Source: Diphasiastrum complanatum
Lineage: Eukaryota; Streptophyta; Lycopodiopsida; Lycopodiales; Lycopodiaceae
Length of the DNA stretch: 64,000 bases
Reading direction: 5' to 3'
Assembly (NCBI GenBank): GCA_029204225.1
Contig: CM055102.1
Coordinates: 1,822,854 to 1,886,853, forward strand
Under the pieces are notes generated by a model, which made no database searches, had not been told where the DNA came from, and was given only the letters and a program-made list of their open reading frames with translations. Shown here in pieces: positions 23,086-35,216 of this stretch. Each line of letters opens with the position of its first letter. The first letter of the stretch is position 1. Made by a program: the position numbers and the translations under genes.

Positions 23086-24889
23086 TCCAAATAGGACTAG
23101 CAAGATCATGCAACTACCCAAAAGTACAGATATCTGATCTGATAGCATGACATCAGTAGATACACTCTAGGTCGTGGCTAATCTACCATTCTTGTAATTC
23201 ATGATTAGTTGTAGATGCTTAATTACTCTAATCTAGGAGTTACACAAAGTGACTATATACTCTCTGGATGATACTTGACAGATATACAGAGACACATGAA
23301 GTAGTATGATGCTAGTAAGCAATCAAGACAAAAATACAGAGAAGAAGTCCGTTTGCGTGCGAGACAAGTTTTCTATCACAGGATCTGAAGATCCACAAGT
23401 CCGCTAGTAAGCGAGACATTGTTCGTGAGAGAACTGTATTTTCTCTCATGCCAACACACTGCGTGATTTTTGCATGCAGTGCCTGAAGAATCAGAAAGTT
23501 AATAGATGATTTTGTAGCCATATGAGCACATGTCATTTGTGAAAAATACAGATCCTAAGTGGATCTAAACTCCAAGATCATTGGCTTGAATGCTTGCACT
23601 CCAAACTACATAAGCTAGGAATTGGCAACACATTCTATGCTACCTAGAATGCAAAGAACTTGATCAAAAAGCATTTATCACAAATGGAAACTTCCATAAA
23701 CATCAAGTGCGGCCCAAAATAGCATTATACAGTCCATAATACATCAGCCTATCACTTTTGGAAAGCACCTAAGATCATACACAATAGCTTGAAGACAATA
23801 CACACAACAATGCTCTCAATGGAGGAAGAAACAATGACAATGATCTATTGATCTCAATGAAGCATACAAAATGTTTCTCCAACCTGTTCTCCACGACTTC
23901 CCTACTATTTATGGATGAGGAAGATGACTCTCTCTCCTCTCTCTAGAAGGTACTTGACCCTAGATATTCCCTATATAGGAAAAATAGCTAAAAATGGCTT
24001 ATATGACCAAAATACATCAAAATGGTCTCATTTTGAAGGGTATGAAGTTTGACACTTCATCATACTGAAAAAATACAGTAAATAAAAACATTGTGGCCTG
24101 GTTCACACGTGTGAAACTCCAGAACCAAAACTATTTACAATTTTAGCCAATTTAGGCCTCAAACTAGCTAGGAAATGTTGACAATTTTCACATCATTTTT
24201 CATGTATGATCTTGAATGCAAATGAGTCTGTTGTTATCAGGCATTTCGGACCGTATTGTCACTTTCCAGAGAGTGACAGTAATACTACCTTTTGCACAAA
24301 AATTGACAGATTTAAGCCAAATCTTCACCAAAAAACCGATTTCAAGTGCAAATCCACACTAAATCACTAGTGCTTGCATCTAGTAGCCTCTAAATAAGGA
24401 TTTTTCTAACAGATTAGTCTTAAAACCATGATTTTTCATTCCCAAAGCTACTTCACCCAAGAATGCACAAAGAATTGCAAAACTCCCTCAAATCTCCACA
24501 GAAATCAATGAAACAAAGTCCAATAACTTGCTATGCACTATACCAAGCTCCAAACTCACTAGCAATTTTCCACTCAACAAAATGACAGAGTTTTGAGTGA
24601 AAATACACCAAAAGAAAAAAAAATTTGACACAAAACTTGAAGTTTTGTAAAAATCTCCACACTCAACCGATTTGCAAGCTGTTTGGTGCTACTCTGGCCT
24701 TTGTGATGCCTCCAGGACTGATTATGTGTTCCCCAGAACTATTTTTGATCTTCAAAACCTGCAAACAACACCAAGTAAATGCTTCTTCCACCTTTTTGCT
24801 TCTCCTTGCTTCCGCTACCTATGAAGGACTTTCTCACCTCACTCCGAAGCTTGTGACAAGCTGAGTCGACTGGTCAGGCACTTAGGACC
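23086..24889. other. Non-coding, possibly LTR-derived, AT-rich
   Basis: No gene recognised. A perfect 14-bp palindrome TTCACACGTGTGAA lies at 24,102-24,115, and CCCTATATAGG near 23,969 could be a TATA region. These are LTR-like features, but no second copy defines the ends. Confidence 0.35.
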
Positions 24890-25277
24890 TGATAGCTCAC
24901 ACTCTCGCAGGCTTCTATGTAGGTTTGGGACAGTACCCTGGAGTTGCTACCAGTCATGCAAGGGTTAATTCCCACTGATTCTGGAGATATAAAAATCTGA
25001 TGAGCTATTTTGGCTTTTTTTCCCTCCAAAATATAGATTGGTGTATTTTTTGAGTTTTTTGGATGATTGGTTTTGGTTTCAAGCCCTTAGAGGTTGTTCA
25101 GGGCCTCCTCTACCCTCTCACACCTCCTCCGCTAGTTGTGAACAGTCCAAACACAAAAAAATACAGAAAACTAATTCTAAACTCCCAAAAATCTACTAAA
25201 CTACTCTAAAAAGCAAAAAAATAGCTAATATGCAACTAAACTAGTTAGTGGAAACCTATCCCTGGCAACGGCGTGAC
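24890..25277 (-). other. Gypsy leader and tRNA-Asp-like primer-binding site
   Basis: On the minus strand, GTCACGCCGTTGCCAGGG (25,260-25,277) sits directly after an LTR end. It resembles the plant gypsy PBS TGGCGCCGTTGCCGGGG that pairs with tRNA-Asp, typical of Athila/Tat-type elements. Leader-like sequence continues leftwards, with one TGCGAGAGT motif at about 24,905. Confidence 0.65.
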
Positions 25278-26066
25278 TATGGGGTTGAAGATCTCTCGTA
25301 GTATAGACCTTCTGCCTGTCAACAAAGGTTAGATCACTGGATAGGTGCCTAACTATGCATAGATGCTAATTTTAGTTAATTTCCTATTTTTAGTTAATTT
25401 CTTTAACTCTACTCCTCTACACTAACATTCATCATAGTTTGGTTGAAGGGAAGGAATGGAGAAGAAGAGATTGAGAAGAGAAGAGAAAGAGAGAGAAAGA
25501 GAGTGAGGGTGGAGGTTAGCTCAAATGCTCCTTATGCTTGCTAATGGAAAAACATTCACTATGGCAAATAATAAACATGGAAATAGAGAGCAATAGAAAA
25601 CACAACCAAGAGCAATATCAAGTAGTGAATAGCAAATGAGGATGCTTCTCTTCCAAAAATGGTAGAGTTTCTCATTAGGCATCGAAATAGTGTACAAATG
25701 GTGCCTTTTTATAAAATGGGGAAGGCCCTTGCCCTTCAATCTTACTGGCTAATATTCACAATGATCCTAGCCATTCATCTTGGACCCAACTTGATCCAAG
25801 GGTCCACAAAAAGTACATTAGAAATCACAAGATTCACGTGAGTCCCAATTTGGACCCAACTCTAAAAAGTGATCTCTAAGTTTAAAAATGACATTGGGCC
25901 TCTAGTTTTATTTTAATTACAAGGCCCAAGTCAAGTTTATTTTATTTACAACTTCAATTGCGTGCTCATTGGGCCATGGGCTTATACACGCAGGATGTCA
26001 TGCCCTCGCAACACATTTTATTGAAGGATTTTATTTATTTACACTTTGTTGGGAATACCCCCAACA
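25278..26066 (-). repeat. Gypsy (Athila/Tat-like) 5' LTR
   Basis: On the minus strand it starts TGTTGGGGGTATTCCC (26,066) and ends CCCCATA beside the PBS, 789 bp. TATA-like TTTATAAAAAGG lies near 25,706-25,717 (minus). The same LTR occurs split at 47,681-48,199 and 46,180-46,403. The right flank begins AAGGG, matching the ccctt duplicate at 46,404-46,408. Confidence 0.85.
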
Positions 26067-26470
26067 AAGGGGCATTATGCATCTGAATGCTACAAGAGGC
26101 TAAGAGCACAAGTGGAGGAGAAAAAACAAGGAAACCTTGCAAAGGAGGAGGAGGATGATGATGTAGATGTATTCTTGATGGCATCTATATCCTCACCAAC
26201 AAGCAATAGCAATTCAAGAGACAATTGGTGGATCGGTAGTGAGGCTAGCTCTCACATGTCTTGTGAAAAGGACTTTTTCTCAACCTTACACTCTTTCAAT
26301 GTTGCTAAAAAGTTTGTCTTTACTGCAAATAATGAAGAGTGTAGGATAGATGGTGCTGGCACCATCTCTTTGGGTCTAGAATCCTCAAAATTCATGGATC
26401 TAGAAAATGTCCTTTATGTACCATCAATCACCAAGAATATGCTTAGTGTTGGTCTACCCTTAGAAAGTGG
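26067..26470 (+). pseudogene. Copia gag/protease fragment after the gypsy LTR
   Basis: Begins mid zinc knuckle (KGHYASECYKRLRAQVEE), so the first half of the knuckle is on the other side of the LTR insertion. The protease active site has decayed to WWIGSEASSHMS (Asp to Gly and Gly to Glu against DSG in relatives). It continues CRIDGAGTISLGLESSKFM to SITKNMLSVG and then switches to another copia family. Confidence 0.85.
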
Positions 26471-26761
26471 TTCAGATGTCCACTTTAAGCATGATTATGC
26501 ATGTAGAATGTATAGGAGTATCTATGGTCTGAAGCAGTCAGCTTGACAGTGGTACAAAAAGAAGGATCAAGCCTTGAAATCATTGGAATTCAAGCCACTG
26601 ATGGCTGATTCCAATGTGTATGTGAGAATTACTGATGGAAAGATCATCATTGTGGCTATGTATGTGGACGACACTCTGATACTCTACAAGAGTGAGAGGT
26701 TCATTGCTAAAGTGAAGACAGACATCTCAAAACAATTCGAGATCGTGGATCTGGGAGAGGC
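26471..26761 (+). pseudogene. Copia RT fragment fused to the gag/protease piece
   Basis: HDYACRMYRSIYGLKQSA, a TGA, then WYKKKDQALKSLEFKPL and VAMYVDDTLILYKSE ending FEIVDLGEAV. Same family as the RT at 22.8-23.1 kb and not that of the preceding gag, so this is a recombined junction. It abuts an LTR start at 26,762. Confidence 0.85.
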
Positions 26762-27274
26762 TGTTAGAATTTAGCAATTTTCACATGGTTTTTAATGAAT
26801 ATTAGACATCTATGTGGATCCACACGTGTGAGGACCTGTCCACACGTGTGAAATGACACTTGTAATATTCAGTTCCATTTTTATTAGCTTTCATTTGAGT
26901 CTAATATGACATCTCCTAAATTATAGGAGTTAGGTCCTAGATTGTAGGAATCTAGAAGGTCAACACAAACCACCAATGGATGATGTGGCGAACTTGATAG
27001 ATCTTATCCAAAGTGGATATGGATACGTACAATGAGCTATCCTACACGTGCTGGATGTAGCTTAGGGAGAGATTATGGTGAATTTGTACATGATCCATGA
27101 TGGATCCATTATTGAGCTAATGATGAGAAATCTTGGTTTGTAAAGCTATCATTGTGTTTTGACTCTCTTAGGCACTTTCTTTGTAGATGAATGCTTTGTA
27201 AATGATAAGTAAACTATTTCTCTGTTATCAGGCCATACAGTAGCTGTACTTCACACGTGTGAAGCCGTGGATCA
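26762..27274 (+). repeat. LTR-like copy with three CACACGTGTG palindromes
   Basis: Starts TGTTAGAATTTAGC. Palindromes at 26,821-26,830, 26,841-26,850 (20 bp apart) and 27,250-27,263. The right end is inferred where recognisable copia D gag begins. No second copy in the window. Confidence 0.5.
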
Positions 27275-27859
27275 TCTTTTTTTATTGTTCTTGCTTGGAA
27301 TCACAAAGATTGTCAAGTAGAAGTTGCTTTGAGTACCTTGCAATCCTAGATCTCATGATTAGTGTGCTTGCAATACCTACTAAACATCTTCTTCTTCGAT
27401 TGTGGATTTAATCATTATTATTGACTTTGTGTCGGTTTCTGATTCAATGCGGACTGCTTAGAGCTTTTCTGCTTCTGTCGTTTTGAGCCTTTGTTGACAA
27501 ATAGAGCATGAGATGATGAAGTTGACAAAGTGTCGTGACTTCTTCAATTATCTTCTTGCAGGAACATAGTAATAACTCTAGTGAGAGTTAAATCTAAGTG
27601 TGTCAATATGATCATCACCCGGTTCTCAATAGTAGAAGAAAAGCTTGAAAGCAATGTCATAATTGCGTCTTGATTATCTATGATCGATCCGACAACAGCC
27701 ATCTGTTGCAAGAGATTCTTGAACTGGTTAACATGATTCTAAAGTGAATTACTATTCAACATTTTGAGAGTGAAGAATTTTCTTCGTAGACGTAACTTAG
27801 AAGTTACGTCCCTCACATCATATAGTGAGCTCAGGATGTCATGTACTTCTTTTGAAGTT
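27275..27859 (-). pseudogene. Copia D gag, C-terminal part
   Basis: Minus strand from 27,859: EVHDILSSLYDVRDVTSKLR, a stop, then QFKNLLQQM-like and NRVMIILTHLDLTLTRV. A degraded knuckle (RYCKHTNHEI, first Cys lost) follows near 27,390. It continues the gag interrupted at 32,131 by element 2, and matches the plus-strand copy at 34.8-35.2 and 41.4 kb. Confidence 0.75.
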
Positions 27860-27864
27860 TGAGC

Positions 27865-28564
27865 TGTGAAGAATTGCCAAAAATTGGCAAATCTAGCTTG
27901 ATCAAAAACCATGTAGAATGGTGTAAATTGTGTACACAAGTGGGTCCCACACATGTGAGGCCATGATGCCACTTGGGAAACCCATCCTAATGTAGGTTAG
28001 GTAATGTCAAGAGAGTTGGTCATGTCTATTTGGTGGTCATCCCTACTTTATAGGACCTACACCTAAGTTTAAGGTGAGAATTTGACCAACTAGCTACCTA
28101 CCAAGCATAACTCTAAGATCTAGGCTAGCTTTTCATTTTAGGGAAAGAAGGGTGAGTTAACTTCCTTGTTACATGCTGTAAATCCACCTAACTTCAATAA
28201 GGAAGTCAAATTTGCTATGTATTCCAAGCTCCCATAGTGAGAAGTTAGAAAATTTTTGGAGCTCATTGGCAATCTCAAGCTAGTTCACTATGTACATTGA
28301 GTTTTTGTGATCCAAATGAAACCAAATCAATTTCTACTTGTTTCATAGGATGAAGGCCGTACTACAACCTTTAGTATACACGTGTGGGCTTGTATTTCAA
28401 TGTTTATCAATGCTTTTGATTGTTAATGCTTGTTGTTTGTCAAATTGCCAATCTAGTCAACTTTTTTGTGTCTAGTTTTATGATAGATTGTTAAGCAAGC
28501 ATCCAATCACTCTTGTGGATCTTTTGTAGATCCATTTATGGTCCTAAAGTACAGTACTTTCACA
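27865..28564 (+). repeat. Element 2 5' LTR
   Basis: 700 bp, TGTGAAGAATTGCC to TACTTTCACA. It contains palindromes CACACATGTGAGG near 27,950 and ACACGTGTGGG near 28,377. A related 543-bp LTR lies inverted at 55,110-55,652. Confidence 0.9.
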
Positions 28565-29240
28565 TGGTATCAGATCCAAGTACAAGAGCATAAGCCATTG
28601 ATTTAATGCAAATCCATTTTTAGCTAGTTTTGGTGCTAAAAACTAGTATTGAGAGGGCAAGCTAGAATCTTGATTTTGGTAAGGAGATTTGATCCAAACT
28701 TGGTAGGGGTCCAAATCCGTACTATTCACATGTGTGGGCACCTTTGAACCTGGAATCTAATTAACCTAGGCTGATTTCAAGTCCTATTAAGGTTAAAAAC
28801 AGGTCTTGAAAGTACACCAAGAAGGAAGAAAGAGATTAAGTCAACTTTTTGTCCAAAAATAGCCAAAATTGGCAAGATTTGATTGTAAGTAGATTTCACA
28901 TCATCTTATCTTCATTCCAACTTTGTGAGGGAGTGCTAGAACTGCGATTATAAGTCCATTTGTTGGATTAGAAACCTAATTTGAGTGAAAAACTAAAAGA
29001 GAGAGAGACCTTAGTGAGTTTCTAGAGACAATCAAATCCATTTCTTGGCAAGATTTGTTTGAAAGTAGTTTTCACTTCATCAAATCTTCATTCTAGCTTT
29101 GCGAGAGAGTGATAGAACTGTGATTATAAGTCCATTTGTTGGATTAGAAATCAAATTTGAGTGAAACATTGCAAGTGTGAGACCTTTGTGAGTTTCAAGT
29201 CAATCAAATCTATTTCTTGTTTGTAGAAGTCACCAGTAAG

Positions 29241-29657
29241 ATGGGATCTGCTGGAGCATACCTTCTAGAAGCTAGTGAGGGATTGAATTCTACAAATTAT
29301 GATATTTGGAAGGTTAGGATGGAGTCACTCTAGGTGCTCCAAGACCTTCATGAGTTCTTGATTGAAGATGAAGACGGACCTCTAGGTGCATAGGAGTTAG
29401 CTAGATACATGAAGGGATCTAGGCTTGCACTTCATTGTGTGAAGATGAATGTGAGCAATGATTTGTTGAGAGAAGTATCAGCATGTACTAGTGCTAAAGA
29501 GGCTTGGGAGTCTTTAAAATCAATCTATGAATCTAGCAACACTTCTAGAGTTCTTATGCTTAGAAATCAGATTTTGCAAAGCATGAGGAGAAGTGAGGAG
29601 AGTGCACAAGATTATGTACTTAGAATCAAGTCTGTGAATAGAGAGTTGGCTTCCATT
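29241..29657 (+). pseudogene. Element 2 gag, N-terminal part
   Basis: Starts MGSAGAYLLEASEGLNSTNY (UBN2-type copia gag). In-frame TAG codons follow at RMESL-stop-VLQDLHEF (about 29,332) and GA-stop-ELARY (about 29,391); both are also present in the copy at 53.6-54.3 kb. It continues LALHCVKMNVSNDLLREVSA to the solo LTR insertion at RELASIC. Confidence 0.85.
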
Positions 29658-30503
29658 TGTTGAATTCACATGTGTGGGACGCCCTACACATGTACTTTTG
29701 ATCTCCTAAGCCCAATAATACCATAAAGATCAAACTAGCATTGATTGACAATAGGAAAGCTGATCATACAAGAAATATTATTGTGTTACAAGCAACATCT
29801 GTCAACAAAACATGAAACTAAGTACAATAAATGCCTCAACTCGGCTAGAGAGAGAATATGAAAGTACAGAACTCGAGTAGAGAGAGAGGGCACAAAGAGC
29901 TTAGTCTCCAAATTTGCATTACACACAAAAATCATCATCTTCTCAATGAGAGTACATCACATATATATAGATCCATGTACTCTCCTCCTACTTTGAGTTG
30001 AGTTGGAGTTATGAATCCACCTCTCAAGCTATCTAGACTTATTCAAGCCACCTCAATATGTCTAATTGTGCCACCTAGTATTTTCATGCATTAAATGTGG
30101 CATGCAAAGTACAAATGGCAATTCTTATGGTAGCTTGAGTTTCTACTTCTACCTACCTTGAATATTTTATTCTAAGATGGGTCTTTACTAAGCCAAAAGA
30201 GCTCAATTCATCTTTGGCATTTTTAGGACCCCTTCTCATTTATGATCTTCCGGTGTCAAAAAGAAATGACTTCTTCCAAAATTGCCCAATAACACAAAAT
30301 AGTATACTTCAAACTGAAAAGTGAGTACACACAATCTTCTCAAATGACATTAGAGAATGTCCAACTAGCTATGCAATTTTGTCCCGATTTGAGTTGAATA
30401 GAAATTTTAAAGATTGTATCGTATACGAAATTGATAATTGAATTATTGAGATTGTGTAGAAGCATATTCACATAGTTTTGTGTTTTTTTTTTTCCAATAT
30501 TTT
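29658..30503 (-). repeat. Solo LTR of the copia B family inside gag
   Basis: Reverse complement of 12,488-13,098 with about 230 bp more near the LTR start (30,232-30,480). Begins TGTTGAATTCACATGTG and ends TTTTTTCCAATATTT. No internal element sequence, so it is a solo LTR left by LTR-LTR recombination. The gag frame resumes at GAGAAGATTTATGATGG. Confidence 0.85.
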
Positions 30504-31270
30504 GAGAAGATTTATGATGGAGAGCTTGTACAAATTGTTCTTAATGGTCTAGGAGATGACTTTGCAAATTTGGTCCAAAGTTTTGCCATCCAAGACACTT
30601 TGCCAACTATAGAAAAACTTCACAGTGTATCAGTGGCTGAAGAGTGTAGGATGCTCCATGCAAAATCTAGGATGAGTTCCTTGTCTTTGCAGGATGGTGA
30701 TGAGAAAGCCAATTTCTCATTCAAGGGCAAAAATAAGACCAATGGAAAGAAGAAGCATCCAAATGAGGCCAAAGAAGAGGATGATGCATCAAGTTCAAAT
30801 GACAAGTCAAATCAGAAATGCTTCTTTTGTGGAAAGAAAGAGCATTATGCATCTGAATGCTACGAGAGGCTAAGAGCACAAGTGGAGGAGGACAAAAAAG
30901 GAAACCTTGCAAAGGAGGAGGAGGAGGATGAAGTAGATGTATTCTTGATGGCATCTACATCCTCACCAACAAGCAATAGCAATTCAAGAGACAATTGGTG
31001 GATCAACAGTAAGGCTAGCTCCCACATGTCTTGTGAAAAAGATTTTTTTCTCAACCTTACACTCTTTCAATGCTGCTAAAAAGTTTGTCTTTACTGCAAA
31101 TGATGAAGAGTGTAGGATAGATGGTGTTGGCACCATCTCTTTGTGTCTAGAATCCTATGCACTTAATAGTTTTATTGATGTATCTTCAAGTGCACAAAAT
31201 GCCTTGGAATCCATGGCTTGGCATGATGTGTATTTTTTGAAGTGTGCTACATGTATATAGACACATTTGT
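30504..31270 (+). pseudogene. Element 2 gag C-terminus and protease
   Basis: EKIYDGELVQIVLNGLGDDF then FAIQDTLPTIEKL, a Lys-rich segment, the knuckle CFFCGKKEHYASECYERL, an acidic stretch, then the protease site changed to WWINSKASSHMS (Asp to Asn, Gly to Lys). A frameshift near 31,045 separates it from LHSFNAAKKFVFTANDEECR. After SLCLES the sequence is no longer recognisable copia pol. Confidence 0.85.
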
Positions 31271-31443
31271 GGAACATCTTGTAAGGGATCCTTTAAGAGG
31301 TGGTGAAAGGTCCTTCACGGACATCATTCTCTATTGGAGTCTCAAAAGTTCCTTGTTTCTAGTTTGATTTTTTAACACTTATAAAAGATTTCATTCCTCT
31401 ATCAAGAGAGTTGTAAATAGATCAAGCTAAATTTGAGGAGGAG

Positions 31444-32125
31444 TGTGAAGAATTGTCAAAAATTGGCAAATCTAGCTTGATCAAAAACCATGTAGAATAG
31501 TGTAGATTGTGTACACAAGTGGGTCCCACACATGTTAGGCCATGATGCCACATGGGAAACCCATCCTAATGTAGGTTAGGTCAAGTCAAGAGAGTTGGTC
31601 ATGTCTATTTGGTGGCCATCCCTACTTGATAGGACCTACACTTAAGTTTAAGGCAAAAATTTGACCAACTAGCTACCTACCAAGCATAACTCTGGGATCT
31701 AGGCTAGCTTTTCATTTTAGGGCAAGAAGGGTGAGTGAACTTCCTTATTACATGTTGGAAATCCACCTAACTTCAAGAAGGAAGTTGAATTTGCTATGTA
31801 TTCCAAGCTCCCATAGTGAGAAGATAGAAAATTTTTGGAGCTCATTGGCAATCTCAAGCTAGTTCACTATGTACATTGAGTTTATGTGATCCAAATGAAA
31901 CCAAATCAATTTCTACTTGTTTCACAAGTTGAAGGCCATACTACAGCCTTTAGTACACACGTGTGGTCTTGGATTTCAATGTTGATCAATGCTTTTGATT
32001 GTTAATGCTTGTTGTTTGTCAAATTGCCAATCCAGATCAACTTTTTTGTGTCTAGTTTTTTGATCCAATCACTCTTGTGGATCTTTTGTAGATCATTTAT
32101 GGTCCTAAAGTACAGTACTTTCACA
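31444..32125 (+). repeat. Element 2 3' LTR
   Basis: 682 bp, a direct repeat of 27,865-28,564 with many substitutions and small indels, so an old insertion. Ends TACTTTCACA followed by the target duplicate tgagc. Confidence 0.9.
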
Positions 32126-32130
32126 TGAGC

Positions 32131-32372
32131 TTCAGATATGTGGACAATCTGAGTGTTTGATATATTGAGAATTATAAGAGCGAAAGCTTTACCATCCTTC
32201 GACTTCCGTTTTGAGTCAGTTGTGTCATCTTGAAGCTTCACTTCATACCTGTGACAACATCCCACAACTCATTGGCAATTAGCAAGGTCTTTGTCTTAAA
32301 CTTTCACAAGTAGTAATTGGATCCATTCAGCTTGTTTGCTTTAGTCTGACTGACTTTACTTTGAGAATCCAT
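32131..32372 (-). pseudogene. Copia D gag, N-terminal part
   Basis: Minus strand starts MDSQSKVSQTKANKLNGSNY, has a TGA for an expected Trp (YYL-stop-KFK), then ANELWDVVTG. It is cut at 32,130 by element 2 and continues at 27,859. Confidence 0.8.
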
Positions 32373-32603
32373 CTAGAACTTTAGTCTATCGATATATCAA
32401 TGACATTAAGAGAGAGATACTATGCTACACTACAATTGGTAATCAACTATCTAATACTGACTACCACAAAATTAAAAAGAAATATGATACTGTGAAAAGT
32501 ATCTAATGATATTGATTTAATATCGTGAAAGATATCAAGTATTATAGATATGGTATAACAGATTGCTTTGAAATCATGAAGGTACTAGCATATTAAATAG
32601 TAT

Positions 32604-33526
32604 GCTTTGATACCATGTTGAAAAGAGGGAATGCAACAACGACAAGTCGAAGATTGTGAGCGACTTATCGAGCATAGCAGAATGAAGCCTTCTATTCTAA
32701 TGCATGACTACGCCTATCAATATTGAACAAAACGTAATGACAAAACTTACATTCAGTCTTATAGTGACCATATTTGAAATTTCTAGCACTAAAGTGATTA
32801 CATAGCCAAACAATGAAGTATAGAATTATCAGACAAGACTATAAAAGATTATTAGTTATAAAACAATCAGAGAGATGCATATATTCTGACATAATACTGA
32901 ACGCAATAAAGGATCGATTGATTCAACATAAAAATAGATGATGATGAGCACAAGACAATTGCGGATAGAAATTGCATACTCTAAGCTATCTAAGAGCAAA
33001 TAAAAAGCTCTTGTCTGATTGTACTTCTGCTGATAAGCAGTAAGCGCTAATAGAAAATTCTAAATGAACTCTAGAGAACTAAGATAGAATGTTCAAGAGT
33101 GTTCAAGCTTGAGAGATCTGCTACAATACGTACTAAAATAATAGAAGTATGATCAATTATTTATACTAAGCAATTGATGCATGTCCAGTAGGACAAATAT
33201 TAGGTCACAGATCATGATAGCTAGTTGGCCATAATGAGCTGGCATCCATCTAGTTAGGTCTTCTCATAAATTTACTTGCTAAACGGTTAGGGCAAGTCTG
33301 TAGCTTTAATTCATGTGGAAAAATGAACGTCTTTCACCCGATAAGACTTGTCAGGCCATGACTGATAAAGATTGTCGGATGATGACCAATAGTCGGAGCC
33401 ACTTGTTAACGATTCTCGAGTATTTCCGCAGTCTGTGTAGAAACATGCATAAAACTACAGAACTGGATAATAAGTAAATGAAGATTAAAGAATGATTATT
33501 CGGTTAGATAGAAGAATAATCTAACA
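32604..33526 (-). repeat. Copia D 5' LTR (LTR-D, longest copy) and PBS
   Basis: Minus strand LTR begins TGTTAGATTATTC (33,526) and ends CCTCTTTTCAACA (32,616), followed by TGGTATCAAAGC (32,615-32,604), a tRNA-Met PBS with one change. TATA-like AGTATAAATAA lies near 33,162. About 911 bp. Fragments of this LTR occur at 17,215, 18,283 and 20,626. Confidence 0.85.
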
Positions 33527-34540
33527 CAAAAAAGTACCAACAACCCACAAAATTTTGGTCCTCCAAGAGAACCCAAAGTACCAAGAACCCACAAAGAATG
33601 AAAGTGACAAAAAGAAAGCATGAAGATTGTTAATCAAAATTCCTAAACCATATGGCTGTATCCTATTCCAGAATGTCACAACAATGCTCCCTCCCATCAG
33701 CATGGCTTTCCTTGGGGATGTTTCAAGTCCAACAAAGAACCATTTATGATACCATGCCCTCAACAAGGAAAAAACTAGGGCTACAGCCCATCCCAGAATT
33801 GGGAATGTTGACTATCTTTAACTCCACCAAAAACTCTCTCTCTCAAACAACTTGCAAAGAAACTAACATTGTTAAATTGATATTTTCTATTGAATTTTCA
33901 TATATCCTAAACATGGGAGTAAAAGACACAAATTGTGCTAATAAACACACATGTTTAACTAAATATATTGAAAAAATAGTGCCAAAAGTACCAAAATGGG
34001 TACACATGCAATACTACCATATTTAAAACAAGATAGTACCAAATATGTCAGATTTGAGCTCTCAAATTAAGGGAAGAACCAAAAGTCCCAATAAGTACTT
34101 TTATAGTACCCATAAACACAAAGGACTCACACATGATCGATCTGTTAAAAAAGATCAATAGTTTCTACATATTAGTTAAAACTTGTAAAACCAATTATTG
34201 CTAAAGTAGGACCCATGAGTTTAAAACTAAAGACTGCCTATCATACCGAAATCGAAGAATAGAGAACCAAAGTTGGTACTTTGAAATATGAAAAGACTCA
34301 TAAATGTGTTTTAAGTATAAATCTAAGGTACTCCAAGAGTACCAAATATCAGAGCATTGATTCTTCTTCAAGGCCTAATACTATATCAAAGCGCAAGCTC
34401 TTGTACTTAATATCTTTCACAATATCAAATTATTTTTCAGTTCAAATCAATTTGTTTCGATATCAGAGAATTGATTTCCAGTTGTAGCACAACATTGTAT
34501 TTTTCTCTTAACGACAATCAAATATCGATAGTCTAAAGTT
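33527..34540. other. Non-coding stretch rich in GTACCAA
   Basis: No gene recognised. Two close repeats GTACCAA(C/G)AACCCACAAA (33,534 and 33,572), and many further AGTACCAA-type words to about 34,350. A degraded PBS (CGATATCAGAGAA, about 34,457) suggests that part is LTR/leader of the copia D copy to the right. Confidence 0.45.
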
Positions 34541-35216
34541 TCAAATGGATTCTCAAAGTAAACGGATCTTATTGCAGACAAGCAAAATGGATCTAATTAT
34601 CATTTCTAAAAATTTAAGATGAAGACCTTACTAATCACCAATGAGTTGTGGGATGTTGTTACATGTATCGAAGTGAAACTTGAAGATGACACAAATGACT
34701 CAAAGTGAAAATCGAAGGATGGTAAAGCTTTTGCGCTTATTATCCTCAATATATCAGATACTCAAATTGGGCCATGTAGCTTAAGATAAAATTTTGAAAG
34801 AAGTTTGGGACATCCTGAGCTCACTATATGATGTGAGAGACGTAACTACCAAATTACATCTTCGAAAGAAAATTCTTCACACTCAAGATGTCGAATAATG
34901 ATTCTCTTCAGAATCATATTAACCAGTTTAAGAATCTCATATGAACTAGTTTAAGAATCTCTTGCAACAGATGGTCGCTGTCGAATCAATCATAGACAAT
35001 CAAGACACAATCATGACATTGCTTTCAAGCTTGTCCTCTACATATGAGAACTAGGTGATGATCATTACGATCCACTCAGATTTAACTCTAACTAGAGCTA
35101 TCACTATGTTACTGCAAGAAGATAATCGAAGAAGTCAAGACACTTTGTCTACCTCTTCGTCTCATGCCCTAGATGTCAACGAGGGCTCGAAACGACAGAA
35201 GGATAAAAGCTCCAAG
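34541..35216 (+). pseudogene. Copia D' gag, interrupted by element 3
   Basis: Second copia D copy, plus strand: MDSQSK start, ELWDVV- and DILSSLYDVRDVTTKL-coding stretches recognisable across frames but with many stops and shifts. Ends at AAAAGCTCCAAG, where element 3 enters. It resumes at 41,381. Confidence 0.75.

Larger units (their letters stand above)
27865..32125 (+). mobile_element. Element 2: internally deleted copia inserted in copia D gag
   Basis: Bounded by the 5-bp duplication tgagc (27,860-27,864 and 32,126-32,130). LTRs at 27,865-28,564 and 31,444-32,125; PBS TGGTATCAGATCC at 28,565; purine tract TTTGAGGAGGAG before the 3' LTR. It encodes gag and a dead protease; integrase, most of RT and RNase H are missing. 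Only a stub of RT (GGERSFTDII, about 31,305-31,335) remains, so it is non-autonomous. It also carries a solo LTR insertion. Confidence 0.9.
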
